Below are positions 7,954 through 17,043 of a stretch of 64,000 nucleotides of DNA, piece after piece. Location: assembly GCA_947456955.1 (NCBI GenBank), contig CANGTQ010000012.1, forward strand, positions 1-64,000, read 5' to 3'. A model generated the notes under the pieces. That model was not told the DNA's origin and made no database searches. It worked only from the letters and a program-made list of their open reading frames with translations. The position numbers and the translations under genes are program-made. Each line of letters begins with the position of its first letter. The stretch's first letter is position 1. The DNA is from Flavobacteriaceae bacterium (GTDB lineage: Bacteria; Bacteroidota; Bacteroidia; Flavobacteriales; Flavobacteriaceae).

Positions 7954-8835
7954 ATGTCAAGAATAGAAGTTTTGAAAACCTATAAAATATATATCGGCGG
8001 AAGTTTCCCAAGAACCGAATCAGGGCGTTATTATCCACTTATCGTGAACAAAAAAACAGTAGCCAATATGTGTTTGTCTTCTGTAAAAGATTTCAGGAAT
8101 GCAGTTGTAGCAGCCCGAAATGCACAAGGCGGATGGGCTCACAAAACGGCTTATAACCGCAATCAGATTTTGTATCGAATTGCGGAAGTTCTCGAAGGAA
8201 GAAAAGCGCAGTTTATAGAAGAATTAGAATTGCAGGGAATCAGCAAAACAAAAGCGCAACAAGAAGTTGATTTGAGTATCGACCGTTTGATTTATTATGC
8301 AGGTTGGTGCGATAAGTACACACAACTTTTTAGCAGTGTAAACCCAGTTTCTGGAAGTTTCTTTAACTTTTCAGTACCAGAACCTACGGGAGTTGTAGCC
8401 GTATTTGCGCCTCAACAAAGTAGTTTACTTGGATTGGTAACACAAATAGCAAGCATCATTTCTGGTGGGAATACTTGTGTGGTATTAGCCGCTGAACAAT
8501 TAGCTTTATGCGCCGTTACTTTTGCTGAGGTGCTAGCAACTTCAGATGTTCCAGGCGGTGTAGTTAATATCCTTACGGGAAATCAAACAGAATTATTAAT
8601 GCAGTTTGCTGCTCATAAAGATGTCAATGCAATTTTATATTGTGGTAAAGATGCTGATATGATACCCAAAATTCAAGATTTAGCAATCGAAAATTTAAAG
8701 CGAGTAGTAGTTCGAGAAGATGGCGATTACTTTGATGACAAATTTGAATCACCTTATTTGATTTATGATTTTCAAGAAACCAAAACCACGTGGCATCCTA
8801 TTGAGGTTATTGCGGGCGCTGGCGCAGGTTATTAA
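7954..8835 (+). CDS. Truncated non-catalytic aldehyde dehydrogenase paralogue (ALDH16 second-domain type)
   Basis: A 293-residue ALDH-like protein aligning only with the N-terminal, cofactor-binding half of the family (YIGGSFPRTESGRYYP, then FAPQQSSLLGLV in place of the PWNFP motif, LAAEQLALCAVTFAEVL, VVNILTG). It ends before the region holding the catalytic Cys; no ELGGK or C-x-x-R motif is present. The ending is clean and the gene is 11 bases behind the active ALDH, so this looks like a maintained partner rather than decay. Vertebrate and some bacterial ALDH16 proteins fuse an active ALDH to just such a degenerate domain. Its role (dimerisation, scaffolding) is inference. Confidence 0.85.
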   Translation: MSRIEVLKTYKIYIGGSFPRTESGRYYPLIVNKKTVANMCLSSVKDFRNAVVAARNAQGGWAHKTAYNRNQILYRIAEVLEGRKAQFIEELELQGISKTKAQQEVDLSIDRLIYYAGWCDKYTQLFSSVNPVSGSFFNFSVPEPTGVVAVFAPQQSSLLGLVTQIASIISGGNTCVVLAAEQLALCAVTFAEVLATSDVPGGVVNILTGNQTELLMQFAAHKDVNAILYCGKDADMIPKIQDLAIENLKRVVVREDGDYFDDKFESPYLIYDFQETKTTWHPIEVIAGAGAGY

Positions 8836-8861
8836 AATAAAAGTTCAAAATATAATACTAA

Positions 8862-8888
8862 GCCATCAGAGAAATTTGATGGTTTTTT
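8862..8888 (+). terminator. Intrinsic terminator of the deoC operon
   Basis: Stem CCATCA/TGATGG with an 8-base loop, followed by six T, 27 bases after the last stop. Confidence 0.7.
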
Positions 8889-8951
8889 ATTTACATTGAA
8901 TATGTAGCACCGTTTTTCAATAAATACTATCTTTACTTTTTCAACCAAAGT

Positions 8952-9923
8952 ATGTCCATAAAAGACGTTAAAATACTCCATATAGATAGTAATCATCCTT
9001 TGTTGTGGGAACAATTGGAAGAAGCTGGTTTTCATAATGAAGCTGATTTTACTTCCTCTAAATCAGAAATAGAAGCTAAAATTCATAACTACAACGGAAT
9101 TATTATTCGCAGCCGATTTAAAATAGATAGAGAATTCATTGATAAAGCTACTAATCTGAAATTCATTGCCCGGGTTGGGGCTGGTTTAGAAAGCATCGAT
9201 TGTGATTATGCAAAAGCTAAAAACATACAGTTAATTGCAGCTCCAGAAGGCAATCGGAATGCGGTTGGCGAACATGCATTAGGAATGCTTTTATCGTTAA
9301 TGAATAAACTCAATCGTGCCGATAAATTGGTTCGCGAAGGGAAATGGATTCGCGAAGGAAATCGAGGTTATGAACTGGAAGGCAAAACAGTTGGGATTAT
9401 TGGTTACGGTAATATGGGAAAATCGTTTGCCAAAAAACTACGTGGTTTTGATGTTGAAGTTTTGTGTTATGATATCTTGCCAGATGTTGGAGATGAAAAT
9501 GCCAAACAGGCTTCATTACAAGAACTTCAACAAAAAGCAGATGTGCTGAGTCTACATATTCCTTGGACTCCTGAAACGGATAAGATGATAAATACCAATT
9601 TTATCAATGCATTTGCTAAGCCGTTTTGGTTCATCAACACCTCTCGCGGGAAAAATGTAGTGACAGATGATTTGGTTACTGCTTTGCAATCAGGAAAAAT
9701 TATTGGTGCTGGTTTGGATGTTTTAGAATACGAGAAATTGTCGTTTGAAAACCTTTTTTTGTCATCCCGAGCTCAGTCGAGGGAACTTCCCATAGCATTT
9801 GAGTATTTACTCCAATCTGAAAATGTTTTATTAACGCCACATATTGCCGGCTGGACATTTGAAAGTCATCAAAAACTGGCTCAGATAATTGTAGATAAAA
9901 TCAAGAAATTATTTGAACAATAG
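8952..9923 (+). CDS. D-isomer 2-hydroxyacid dehydrogenase (phosphoglycerate dehydrogenase-like)
   Basis: NAD-dependent 2-hydroxyacid dehydrogenase of 323 residues. The dinucleotide loop is GIIGYGNMG near 147-155, the catalytic Arg is in INTSRGKNV (about 232-240), and the acid His is in TPHIAGWT near 295. It lacks a C-terminal ACT domain, so it is the short PGDH-like type; the substrate is not determined. A segment LSSRAQSREL (about residues 269-278) is encoded by an inserted REP-like element and sits in a loop before the catalytic His. A TATCTTTA box (8928-8935) 16 bases before the ATG is the best promoter candidate. Confidence 0.9.
   Translation: MSIKDVKILHIDSNHPLLWEQLEEAGFHNEADFTSSKSEIEAKIHNYNGIIIRSRFKIDREFIDKATNLKFIARVGAGLESIDCDYAKAKNIQLIAAPEGNRNAVGEHALGMLLSLMNKLNRADKLVREGKWIREGNRGYELEGKTVGIIGYGNMGKSFAKKLRGFDVEVLCYDILPDVGDENAKQASLQELQQKADVLSLHIPWTPETDKMINTNFINAFAKPFWFINTSRGKNVVTDDLVTALQSGKIIGAGLDVLEYEKLSFENLFLSSRAQSRELPIAFEYLLQSENVLLTPHIAGWTFESHQKLAQIIVDKIKKLFEQ
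9761..9784. repeat. REP-like element inside the hydroxyacid dehydrogenase gene
   Basis: GTCATCCCGAGCTCAGTCGA followed by GGGA, translated as SSRAQSRE. It matches the repeat core seen in bioD, bioF and the ketoacyl synthase, but is read in a different frame. Confidence 0.7.
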
Positions 9924-10030
9924 TCATTTTAGAAAATAAATTGAACTTTGAAACCCAATTGATAGTGCTTTCTTGTAAATTTTTATATTTTAGTCGAATA
10001 AATAAATATAACCAATAAAAAACCAATATT

Positions 10031-10369
10031 ATGGACGCACAAAAAGTTGACATGTTTATGATGATGAACGCAAAATATTTCGAAAGCCATCATTTGAATG
10101 CTGTTAGAGAAAAATTATTGAGCTTGGACGAATCAAAATGGGGGTTAGTGCAAACCATGCAATTTAAAGAGCCAACCACTTCTTTGATTGTTTCTATACT
10201 AGGAGGATCACTAGGAATTGACCGTTTTATGATTGGTGATACAGGAATGGGAATTGGAAAACTACTAACTTGTGGGGGATTTTATATTTGGACCATTATT
10301 GACTGGTTCTTGATTATGGGTGCTACCCGTGAAAAAAACATGGAAACTTTCCAAAACACATTTTATTAA
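10031..10369 (+). CDS. TM2-domain membrane protein
   Basis: A 112-residue protein with a cytosolic N-terminal half and a C-terminal TM2 domain: a first hydrophobic helix (TSLIVSILGGSLGIDRFMIG), a short Asp/Arg-containing turn typical of the family, and a second helix (LLTCGGFYIWTIIDWFLIMGA). The family function is not known. It is the first gene of a compact operon with DUF2752 and DUF4870-like membrane proteins and an M48 protease (gap of 3 bases, then stop/start overlaps), suggesting a joint membrane or envelope role. Confidence 0.85.
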   Translation: MDAQKVDMFMMMNAKYFESHHLNAVREKLLSLDESKWGLVQTMQFKEPTTSLIVSILGGSLGIDRFMIGDTGMGIGKLLTCGGFYIWTIIDWFLIMGATREKNMETFQNTFY

Positions 10370-10372
10370 TAA

Positions 10373-10777
10373 ATGACCAGAAATAAGTTATATTCCTTGT
10401 TGCTTATAGCTTGTTTGGCTGGTTTTATTTACCTTTTTTACAACATTCATACTTTACAAAGTCAAACATTCCGGGTTTGTATCATTAAAAATGTGACAGG
10501 TTATCCTTGTCCATCTTGTGGGACTACTCGGGCTGTAACTTTGCTTTTGAATGGAAGATTTATAGAGTCTTTAGTTTTAAATCCGATTGGAATTGTAGTT
10601 GCCATAATTATGATAATTTTTCCAATATGGATTTTAATAGATATTATTTTTAAAAAAGAAACCTTTTATTTTTGGTATAAAAAAGCAGAAGGTACTATTA
10701 GAAAACCATGGCTTGCCTCTATTTTAATAGTATTAGTACTTCTCAATTGGATTTGGAATATATACAAACACTTATGA
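10373..10777 (+). CDS. DUF2752 membrane protein
   Basis: A 134-residue integral membrane protein with three hydrophobic segments (about 7-25, 64-84, 113-130). The family signature TGYPCPSCGTTRA follows the first segment near 41-53, where Cys46 and Cys49 could bind metal or be redox active. Function of the family is unknown. It starts 3 bases after the TM2 gene, and its TGA overlaps the ATG of the next gene. Confidence 0.85.
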   Translation: MTRNKLYSLLLIACLAGFIYLFYNIHTLQSQTFRVCIIKNVTGYPCPSCGTTRAVTLLLNGRFIESLVLNPIGIVVAIIMIIFPIWILIDIIFKKETFYFWYKKAEGTIRKPWLASILIVLVLLNWIWNIYKHL

Positions 10778-11205
10778 TACAGGAAACCACTTTTGCCTAT
10801 AAACCAGGCGAGCACGAACGCGAAAAAGCATCCAATAGTTATTTGATGTCATTGGTAGCATTAATAGCCGGAATGCCATTGCCAATTATTAACTTATTTG
10901 CCACTTTCTTTTTTTATTTAGCCAATAGAAAAGGCACCTATTTTGTGCGTTGGCATTGTACACAATCGTTATTTTCCCAATTGGCGTTATTAGGTATTAA
11001 CAGCGCCAGTTTTTGGTGGACTATTTCCATAATTTTTTCAGATGAAAAAGTCAGCAATCAATACTTTGCTTATATTTTTACAGTGATCATATTTAACTTA
11101 TTGGAAATTTTCTCTACAATTTATGCCGCTATACAAACTCGCAAAGGGAAGCACGTTCAGTTTTTGTTCTTTGGAAATATAACTAACTTAATTTGCAAAC
11201 CATAA
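10774..11205 (+). CDS. DUF4870-like membrane protein
   Basis: A 143-residue protein with three hydrophobic segments (about 27-55, 65-90, 100-120) separated by the VRWHCTQSLFSQ segment, recalling DUF4870/Tic20-type small membrane proteins. The frame is open further upstream, but the ATG at 10774, forming an ATGA overlap with the DUF2752 stop, is the logical start. Its TAA overlaps the ATG of the M48 protease (TAATG), so translation of the last three operon genes is coupled. Family assignment is moderate. Confidence 0.75.
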   Translation: MIQETTFAYKPGEHEREKASNSYLMSLVALIAGMPLPIINLFATFFFYLANRKGTYFVRWHCTQSLFSQLALLGINSASFWWTISIIFSDEKVSNQYFAYIFTVIIFNLLEIFSTIYAAIQTRKGKHVQFLFFGNITNLICKP

Positions 11206-12005
11206 TGATACAGAAAACCTTTTTACAAGCAGTAATTATACTATCAGCATTTTTTCTGATATGGTTTGGATTTTCCCAGCTCGATTTTATGAAGTTCTTC
11301 AAAGTAAAAGAAAGAACCGAAAATCTGGAACAAAAACTTGGGGATTTGATTTGGAATCAAATAGAAGATACTGAAGATGTCATTACTAATGACACTATTG
11401 TTAAGTCATTGGATAAACTGATAAAACCTATATGTGATGCTAATGATATTGACCGCGATTCGTTAAAAGTGCATATTGTAATAAAAGATGAAATCAATGC
11501 ATTTGCGTTGCCAAATAATCATTTGGTGGTATACACTGGACTGATCGAAGATTGCAAACGACAAGAAGCATTACAAGGAGTTTTAGGACATGAGATTGCT
11601 CATATAGAAAACAAACATGTAATGAAAAAGTTATCCAAAGAAATCGGCTATTCCGTATTACTCACCGCTGCAGGCGGAACAAAAGGAGGTCAAATGGCAC
11701 GTGAGATTTTGAAAACTCTTTCTTCATCTGCTTATGATCGATCTCTAGAAAAAGAAGCGGATATTACTAGTGTGAAATACTTGCTAAAAGCGAATATTGA
11801 TCCAAAACCTATGGCCGATTTTATGTATCAGATGGCACAAGATAGCAATATGGATAAAAGTATGTATTGGATAGCAGATCATCCTGAATCGGAAGAGCGC
11901 GCCAAATATATTTTGGAATATATTAAAGGCAAGAAATTAAAAAGCAAGTCTACAATTTCTGAAAAAGACTGGAAAGATTTTCAGGAACAAGTAAAAAAAG
12001 AATAG
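11205..12005 (+). CDS. M48-family membrane zinc metalloprotease
   Basis: A 266-residue peptidase with one N-terminal membrane segment (residues about 5-25). Zinc is bound by HEIAH (His129, His133), with the third ligand in SLEKEAD (Glu184) and a conserved DHPESEERAKYI tail. It resembles the M48 Ste24/BepA-like peptidases acting at the membrane or in the periplasm on misfolded proteins. The start is the ATG overlapping the preceding stop; a TTG 12 bases upstream is unlikely. It is last in the TM2/DUF2752/DUF4870 operon, and a strong terminator follows immediately. Confidence 0.88.
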   Translation: MIQKTFLQAVIILSAFFLIWFGFSQLDFMKFFKVKERTENLEQKLGDLIWNQIEDTEDVITNDTIVKSLDKLIKPICDANDIDRDSLKVHIVIKDEINAFALPNNHLVVYTGLIEDCKRQEALQGVLGHEIAHIENKHVMKKLSKEIGYSVLLTAAGGTKGGQMAREILKTLSSSAYDRSLEKEADITSVKYLLKANIDPKPMADFMYQMAQDSNMDKSMYWIADHPESEERAKYILEYIKGKKLKSKSTISEKDWKDFQEQVKKE

Positions 12006-12034
12006 AAAAAAAGCAACTCATGAGTTGCTTTTTT
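12006..12034. terminator. Bidirectional intrinsic terminator
   Basis: Loop-less palindrome GCAACTCA/TGAGTTGC flanked by A and T runs, shared by the convergent M48 (+) and olsF (-) genes. Confidence 0.85.
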
Positions 12035-12035
12035 A

Positions 12036-13850
12036 TTATAAATGTTTTTCTTTTCTTTCTAATTCCGCTTGAAATTCTTCCATTACTGGTTTTACAGTAC
12101 CTTCGGGCAAATCAGCAATTCGGATGTACATTAAACCATCAATAGCGTTGTTAAATAGTGGGTCAACATTAAAGGCAACCAATCGCGCGTTTTGCTTAAT
12201 ATATTTTTTTATTAGTACCGGTAGACGCAAACTTCCAGGCTCTAATTCATCAATGATTTTGTCAAATTTATTCAAATCAGCTTCCGCTTCATCGAAGATA
12301 AAATCTTTATCAGCGTCTTTTAATTTAACTTTAAATTCTTTTTTAGGCTTTATATACTGTGCTATATAAGGGTCGTAATAATTAGATTTCATAAACTCAA
12401 TCATTAATGATTTTGAGAAATCGGTAAACTGATTACTGATACTTACACCACCAAGCAGGAATTTATGCTCAGGATAACGCAACGTTGTATGTATAATTCC
12501 TCGCCACAATAAGAACAAAGGCATAGGTTTTTGTTGGTATTCTTTAACAATAAATGCTCTCCCCATTTCAATAGATTGCTTCATCATATCGTGCAATTCA
12601 GAATCAAATCGGAATAAATCATTCAGATAAAAACCGTCCATACCATATTTAGGAAAAATCTCTGACCCTAATCCCATTCTATAGGCACCAGCAACTCGTT
12701 TCGTTTCTTCATCCCACAAAAACATGTGATGATAGTACTGATCATACTTATCTAAATCAATAGACTCGTTTGTGCCTTCACCCACTTCACGGAAAGTAAT
12801 TTCACGCAATCTTCCTATTTCATGAAGGATATTTGGAATTTTATGTGCTTCGGTAAAGAAAACTTCGTAGTTTTTGCTTTGAAAAAATCTGCAATCTGTT
12901 GCTCTCAACTTCTCCACTTCTTCTACCATTTTTTCATGATTGGCAGGAAAAACAATTTCTTTTGGAGCTTTTGGAGTTTTTAAATTTAGGTTTAAATTTA
13001 GATTTTGAGAGCTTAATAATTTACTTTCTTCATTAAAAGAATTAGCCAGCATATACGTTTTCTTTCTCAAGAATTCTGAATATTCTTCGATACTTTTATA
13101 CTCGTTTTGCTCAGCTACTGAAATAGGTTTTCCGATACGAACTTTGATTACTCGTCCTTTTTGTGTTAAAAGTTCTGATGGCAATTTTGCGGTTCTAAGT
13201 GTTGGATTTATTTTAGATAACAAGTAGAAAAAACGACTGTTTTTAGCATGAAAATAAATCGGAACTACAGGAACTTGGGCTTTTCGAATCACTTTTATGG
13301 CGCCTTCTTCCCATGCTTTGTCAACAACCAATTTACCATCTTTATAGGTTGAAACTTCTCCTGCCGGAAACATTCCTAATGGTTTACCATCACTCAAATG
13401 TCGCAAAGTTTCTTTAATCCCAATCACGCTTGATTTAGCATCTTTACGATCTTCAAAAGGATTTACCGGCATGATAAATTGTTTCATGGGCTCAATTCTG
13501 TGTAACAGAAAATTGGCTATAATTTTAAAGTCGGGCTCTCTTTCGAGCATCAGTTTTAACAAAAGTATTCCATCTATTCCACCCAACGGATGATTGGAAA
13601 TAGTGATATAAGCTCCGTCTTTTGGCAAACGTTTAAAATCTTCTTCCGGAATTTCAAACTTGATTTGTAATTCATCCAAAATAGCATTTAAAAATTCTAC
13701 TTCACTTAAATGCTTATTTCGGTCATACATTTTATTTAAGTTCGAAATTTTTAAAGCTTTCATCAATAGCCAGCCACAAAAAGTACCGAAAACTCCGTAC
13801 TTATCTGCTTTTATTGCTTTTGCAACTTCTTTGGCGGTGACTAAACCCAT
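12036..13850 (-). CDS. olsF: OlsF-type bifunctional aminolipid acyltransferase
   Basis: A 604-residue fusion. The N-terminal domain (about residues 60-280) is a lysophospholipid-type O-acyltransferase with SNHPLGGIDG near 85-94 and FPAGEVS near 161. The C-terminal domain (from about 310) is an OlsB-like N-acyltransferase of GNAT type (RLREITFREVGEGT, GAYRMGLG, ELGR-type EMGRAFI). The family makes ornithine or glycine lipids by N- then O-acylation; the fused form is known from Flavobacterium and Serratia. The two domains are joined by a low-complexity linker with alternating Asn-Leu. A TATCTTTG promoter box lies inside the longer open frame, so the start is placed at 13850 rather than 13889. 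Confidence 0.85.
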   Translation of the reverse strand: MGLVTAKEVAKAIKADKYGVFGTFCGWLLMKALKISNLNKMYDRNKHLSEVEFLNAILDELQIKFEIPEEDFKRLPKDGAYITISNHPLGGIDGILLLKLMLEREPDFKIIANFLLHRIEPMKQFIMPVNPFEDRKDAKSSVIGIKETLRHLSDGKPLGMFPAGEVSTYKDGKLVVDKAWEEGAIKVIRKAQVPVVPIYFHAKNSRFFYLLSKINPTLRTAKLPSELLTQKGRVIKVRIGKPISVAEQNEYKSIEEYSEFLRKKTYMLANSFNEESKLLSSQNLNLNLNLKTPKAPKEIVFPANHEKMVEEVEKLRATDCRFFQSKNYEVFFTEAHKIPNILHEIGRLREITFREVGEGTNESIDLDKYDQYYHHMFLWDEETKRVAGAYRMGLGSEIFPKYGMDGFYLNDLFRFDSELHDMMKQSIEMGRAFIVKEYQQKPMPLFLLWRGIIHTTLRYPEHKFLLGGVSISNQFTDFSKSLMIEFMKSNYYDPYIAQYIKPKKEFKVKLKDADKDFIFDEAEADLNKFDKIIDELEPGSLRLPVLIKKYIKQNARLVAFNVDPLFNNAIDGLMYIRIADLPEGTVKPVMEEFQAELERKEKHL

Positions 13851-13877
13851 GTATAATTTTGTTTTTTGAGTAGGAAA

Positions 13878-13885
13878 CAAAGATA
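13878..13885 (-). promoter_or_regulatory. -7 box of olsF (TATCTTTG on the - strand)
   Basis: Perfect TAnnTTTG match 27 bases upstream of the chosen start. A TTG on the same strand at a 23-base spacer could be the -33 element. Confidence 0.55.
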
Positions 13886-14076
13886 ACAATTCTCATGAAT
13901 TGAAGATTCAAGATTAACGATTTTTGAATTAAGATTTAAGGTCAGTTAAATGTTGATTTTTGAGTTAATAACTTCTGTAATCTTATGTCGTAAATTTTTA
14001 ATCACAAGTCATTTTTATTTACATTTGACACGAGGTCTTTTGACTAAACTAAGTTAATAACGCTTAACAAAATTTA

Positions 14077-14838
14077 ATGAGAATTATTTCTTATAACGTT
14101 AACGGCATTCGAGCCGCTATTACCAAAGGATTTTTAAACTGGATTCAGCAAGTCAATCCTGATGTGATATGCCTTCAAGAAATTAAAGCTACTCCGGATC
14201 AAATACCATTAATTGATGTTGAGCTGTCGGGTTTCCCTTATCATTATTGGTTTCCGGCACAAAAAAAGGGGTATAGTGGCGTGGCTATTTTGTGTAAAAC
14301 CAAACCAAATAATGTAGTTTTTGGGACAGGAATTGACCACATGGATTTTGAAGGCAGAAACCTTCGTGTTGATTTTGATGATTTTTCGGTGATGAGTTTG
14401 TATTTGCCTTCGGGAACGAATAGTGACCGACTTGACCATAAATTCAAATACATGGATGATTTTCAGCATTATGTTGATGAATTAATAAAAGATGTTCCGA
14501 ATATAATTATATGTGGCGATTATAATATTTGTCACGAAGCGATTGATATTCACGACCCAATTCGAAACAAAACCGTATCCGGATTTTTGCCCGAAGAACG
14601 TGCTTGGTTGGATAAATTTATGAAAAGAGGTTTTATCGATACCTTCAGGGTTTTCAATAAAGAACCAAATAATTACAGCTGGTGGAGCTATCGCGCTAAC
14701 GCCAGAGCCAATAACAAAGGTTGGAGAATCGACTATTGTTTGGCCAGTGAACCACTAAAAAAAAGAGTGACCCGCGCAGTCATTTTGCCCGAAGCCAAAC
14801 ATTCTGACCATTGTCCGGTTTTGGTTGAAATTGATTGA
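14077..14838 (+). CDS. xth: Exodeoxyribonuclease III (AP endonuclease family)
   Basis: Endonuclease/exonuclease/phosphatase-fold DNA repair enzyme of 253 residues, acting on abasic sites and 3' ends. Motifs: MRIISYNVNGIRAA at the start, metal ligand Glu in CLQEIKA (about 34), the GYSGVAI segment, Asp/Asn in CGDYNICH near 147-154, WRIDYCL near 225, and the terminal SDHCPV with the catalytic Asp-His pair. Length and motif order match bacterial Xth. It is monocistronic, and the OmpA gene follows after 39 bases. Confidence 0.95.
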   Translation: MRIISYNVNGIRAAITKGFLNWIQQVNPDVICLQEIKATPDQIPLIDVELSGFPYHYWFPAQKKGYSGVAILCKTKPNNVVFGTGIDHMDFEGRNLRVDFDDFSVMSLYLPSGTNSDRLDHKFKYMDDFQHYVDELIKDVPNIIICGDYNICHEAIDIHDPIRNKTVSGFLPEERAWLDKFMKRGFIDTFRVFNKEPNNYSWWSYRANARANNKGWRIDYCLASEPLKKRVTRAVILPEAKHSDHCPVLVEID

Positions 14839-14877
14839 AGTAGTAAGAATTAAGTAATAAGAATATAGAATAAAAAA

Positions 14878-15843
14878 ATGATGAAAAAAGTAATTTTTAG
14901 TTTAGCCCTATTGAGTTTAATGTCTTCGTGTGTTTCCAAAAAAATCTATAATGATTTGGAAAATAAATACACCGATCTAAAAAAGGAAAACCGATTCTTA
15001 GCAGATGAAAACGATGAACTTCGTAAAGCTAATTCCGAATTTGATTCGGTGAATAGAGCATTGACAGCAGAACGAGATCAACTCAAAGCAGAACGAGACA
15101 AATTACAAACAGATTATACTGCAGCAAGCAACAACCTGAAAACGTTGAAGGATTCGTATGCTGCTTTGGAAAAAAACAGCAACGATGCCCTAGAAACAAA
15201 TATGGCAAAAAACCGTGAATTGTTAGCGCAACTCGATGCTAAAGAAAAAGCATTGTCAGCTGAACAAGATCGATTGAATAAACTAAGTAGTGAATTAGAA
15301 TCCAATACAAAAAGGTTAAACGAGTTAGAAAGCATGATTGCGGCTAAAGATGCCGCTATGAAAAAGCTGAAAGACACGCTGTCTAAAGCATTGAATGCCT
15401 TTGAGGGAAAAGGATTGACCGTACAAATGAAGAATGGGAAAGTATATGTTTCTATGGAAAATAAATTACTTTTTCAAACCGGAAGCTGGTCTGTGGGTTC
15501 AGAAGGAAGAATTGCCGTTGTTGAGGTTGGAAAAGTATTGGCTCAAAATCCGGATATTACAGTCTTGATTGAAGGACATACCGATAACGATAAAATCCTT
15601 GGAAATATTGGTGGCGGCATAGAAAACAACTGGGATTTATCTACTAAAAGAGCCACAGCTATTGTGAACATTTTATCTGAAAACAGCGGAATCAGAAAAC
15701 AAAACTTAACGGCTGCCGGTCGTGGTGAATTTGCACCTATATTGAGCAATGATACCAATGAAGGCAAAGCTAAAAACCGTAGAATTGAAGTGATACTAAC
15801 TCCAAAATTAGACGAGATTTCTAAGATGCTGAATGAATTTTAA
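14878..15843 (+). CDS. OmpA-family outer-membrane lipoprotein with coiled coil
   Basis: A 321-residue lipoprotein. The signal peptide ends in the lipobox LMSSC (Cys18). A long Lys/Glu/Asp-rich coiled coil follows (about residues 25-175). The C-terminal OmpA peptidoglycan-binding domain covers about 205-310, with LIEGHTDNDK near 234 and the LSTKRATAIVNIL helix, followed by GRGEFAP and KNRRIEVIL. It probably links the outer membrane to peptidoglycan. ATGATG gives two equivalent starts. Confidence 0.92.
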   Translation: MMKKVIFSLALLSLMSSCVSKKIYNDLENKYTDLKKENRFLADENDELRKANSEFDSVNRALTAERDQLKAERDKLQTDYTAASNNLKTLKDSYAALEKNSNDALETNMAKNRELLAQLDAKEKALSAEQDRLNKLSSELESNTKRLNELESMIAAKDAAMKKLKDTLSKALNAFEGKGLTVQMKNGKVYVSMENKLLFQTGSWSVGSEGRIAVVEVGKVLAQNPDITVLIEGHTDNDKILGNIGGGIENNWDLSTKRATAIVNILSENSGIRKQNLTAAGRGEFAPILSNDTNEGKAKNRRIEVILTPKLDEISKMLNEF

Positions 15844-15971
15844 GGAATAGGCAAAAGACAATAGGCAGTAGCCAATAGTTTAAGGGTTTTGAGTTTTTTC
15901 TTAGAACCTTTTTTATCCTAAACGCTTCCAAAAAATGTGTTAATCAAACAGTTTTAACGCTAACTATATTT

Positions 15972-15979
15972 TACTTTTG
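15972..15979 (+). promoter_or_regulatory. Probable -7 box (TACTTTTG) of the aldo/keto reductase
   Basis: Perfect TAnnTTTG match 29 bases before the ATG. No convincing -33 TTTG at standard spacing. Confidence 0.45.
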
Positions 15980-16008
15980 TGCCATAAAAATTTCTTTAAC
16001 TTCCAAAA

Positions 16009-17043
16009 ATGAACTATACTACGTTACCAAATACCAATATAAAAGTCAGTAAAATTTGCCTTGGTACCATGACTTTCGGAGAACAAAACTCTGAGAGCGA
16101 TGCCCATTCTCAATTAGATTATGCTATTGAAAAAGGAATTAATTTTATCGATACTGCCGAAATGTATCCGATTGCAGCCCGTGAAGCCACACTTGGAGAA
16201 ACGGAAAGGTATATTGGAACTTGGTTAAAGAAATCGGGTAAAAGAGATGATTTGGTTATTGCTACAAAGATTGCTGGACCAAACAGAAAAATGGAATACA
16301 TCAGAAATCCGTTAGATTTTTCAAAGAAAAGCATACACGAAGCAGTTGATTTGAGTTTAAAAAATCTACAGATAGATTATATCGATTTATATCAAATGCA
16401 TTGGCCTGAACGTGTAATGAATATGTTTGGAAAACGCGGTGTTTCAAAAATTGACGATCAATGGAAAGAAAATTTCTTTGAAGTGTTGAGCATTTTTGAC
16501 GCTTTAATTAAAGAAGGAAAGATAAAACATATTGGGGTTTCCAACGAAAACCCGTATGGTGTTATGAAATTCATCAGCGAAAGCGAAAAAAACAATTTGC
16601 CAAGAATCGTTTCCATTCAAAATCCGTATTCGTTGCTAAACCGTTTGTATGAAGTGGGACTTTCCGAAATTGGGATGCGAGAAAATGTTGGTTTATTGGC
16701 CTATTCTCCATTAGGATTCAGCTTTTTGACAGGAAAACATTTGAGTGGAATTATACCAAATTCACGCTTAGGATTATTTCCTCAATTTTCACGATATTCT
16801 AATGAGAATTGCATCAGAGCTACAAAATTATATCAAGAATTAGCACAGGCAAACGGACTAACTTTAACTCAAATGGCTTTGGCTTTTGTAAACCAACAAG
16901 ATTTTGTTACATCAACCATTATTGGCGCTACAACTATGGAACAGCTTCAGGAAAACATAGCAGCTTTTGAAGCCGTTTTAAGTTCGGAAGTTATCAACGA
17001 AATCAATAAAATCCAGGAATTAATTCCGAATCCTGCCCCTTAA
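16009..17043 (+). CDS. Aldo/keto reductase (Tas-like)
   Basis: NADPH-dependent oxidoreductase with a TIM-barrel fold, 344 residues. The active-site tetrad is recognisable: Asp and Tyr in FIDTAEMYP (about 46-54), Lys in VIATKIAG (about 85), and His in YQMHWPE (about 128). The C-terminal SPLGFSFLTGK and ATTMEQLQENI segments match the cofactor-binding part. The extended loop after the DTAEMY motif fits the Tas/AKR12-like branch. The substrate is unknown. Its stop abuts the stop of the convergent PQQ-type dehydrogenase with no spacer. Confidence 0.9.
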   Translation: MNYTTLPNTNIKVSKICLGTMTFGEQNSESDAHSQLDYAIEKGINFIDTAEMYPIAAREATLGETERYIGTWLKKSGKRDDLVIATKIAGPNRKMEYIRNPLDFSKKSIHEAVDLSLKNLQIDYIDLYQMHWPERVMNMFGKRGVSKIDDQWKENFFEVLSIFDALIKEGKIKHIGVSNENPYGVMKFISESEKNNLPRIVSIQNPYSLLNRLYEVGLSEIGMRENVGLLAYSPLGFSFLTGKHLSGIIPNSRLGLFPQFSRYSNENCIRATKLYQELAQANGLTLTQMALAFVNQQDFVTSTIIGATTMEQLQENIAAFEAVLSSEVINEINKIQELIPNPAP

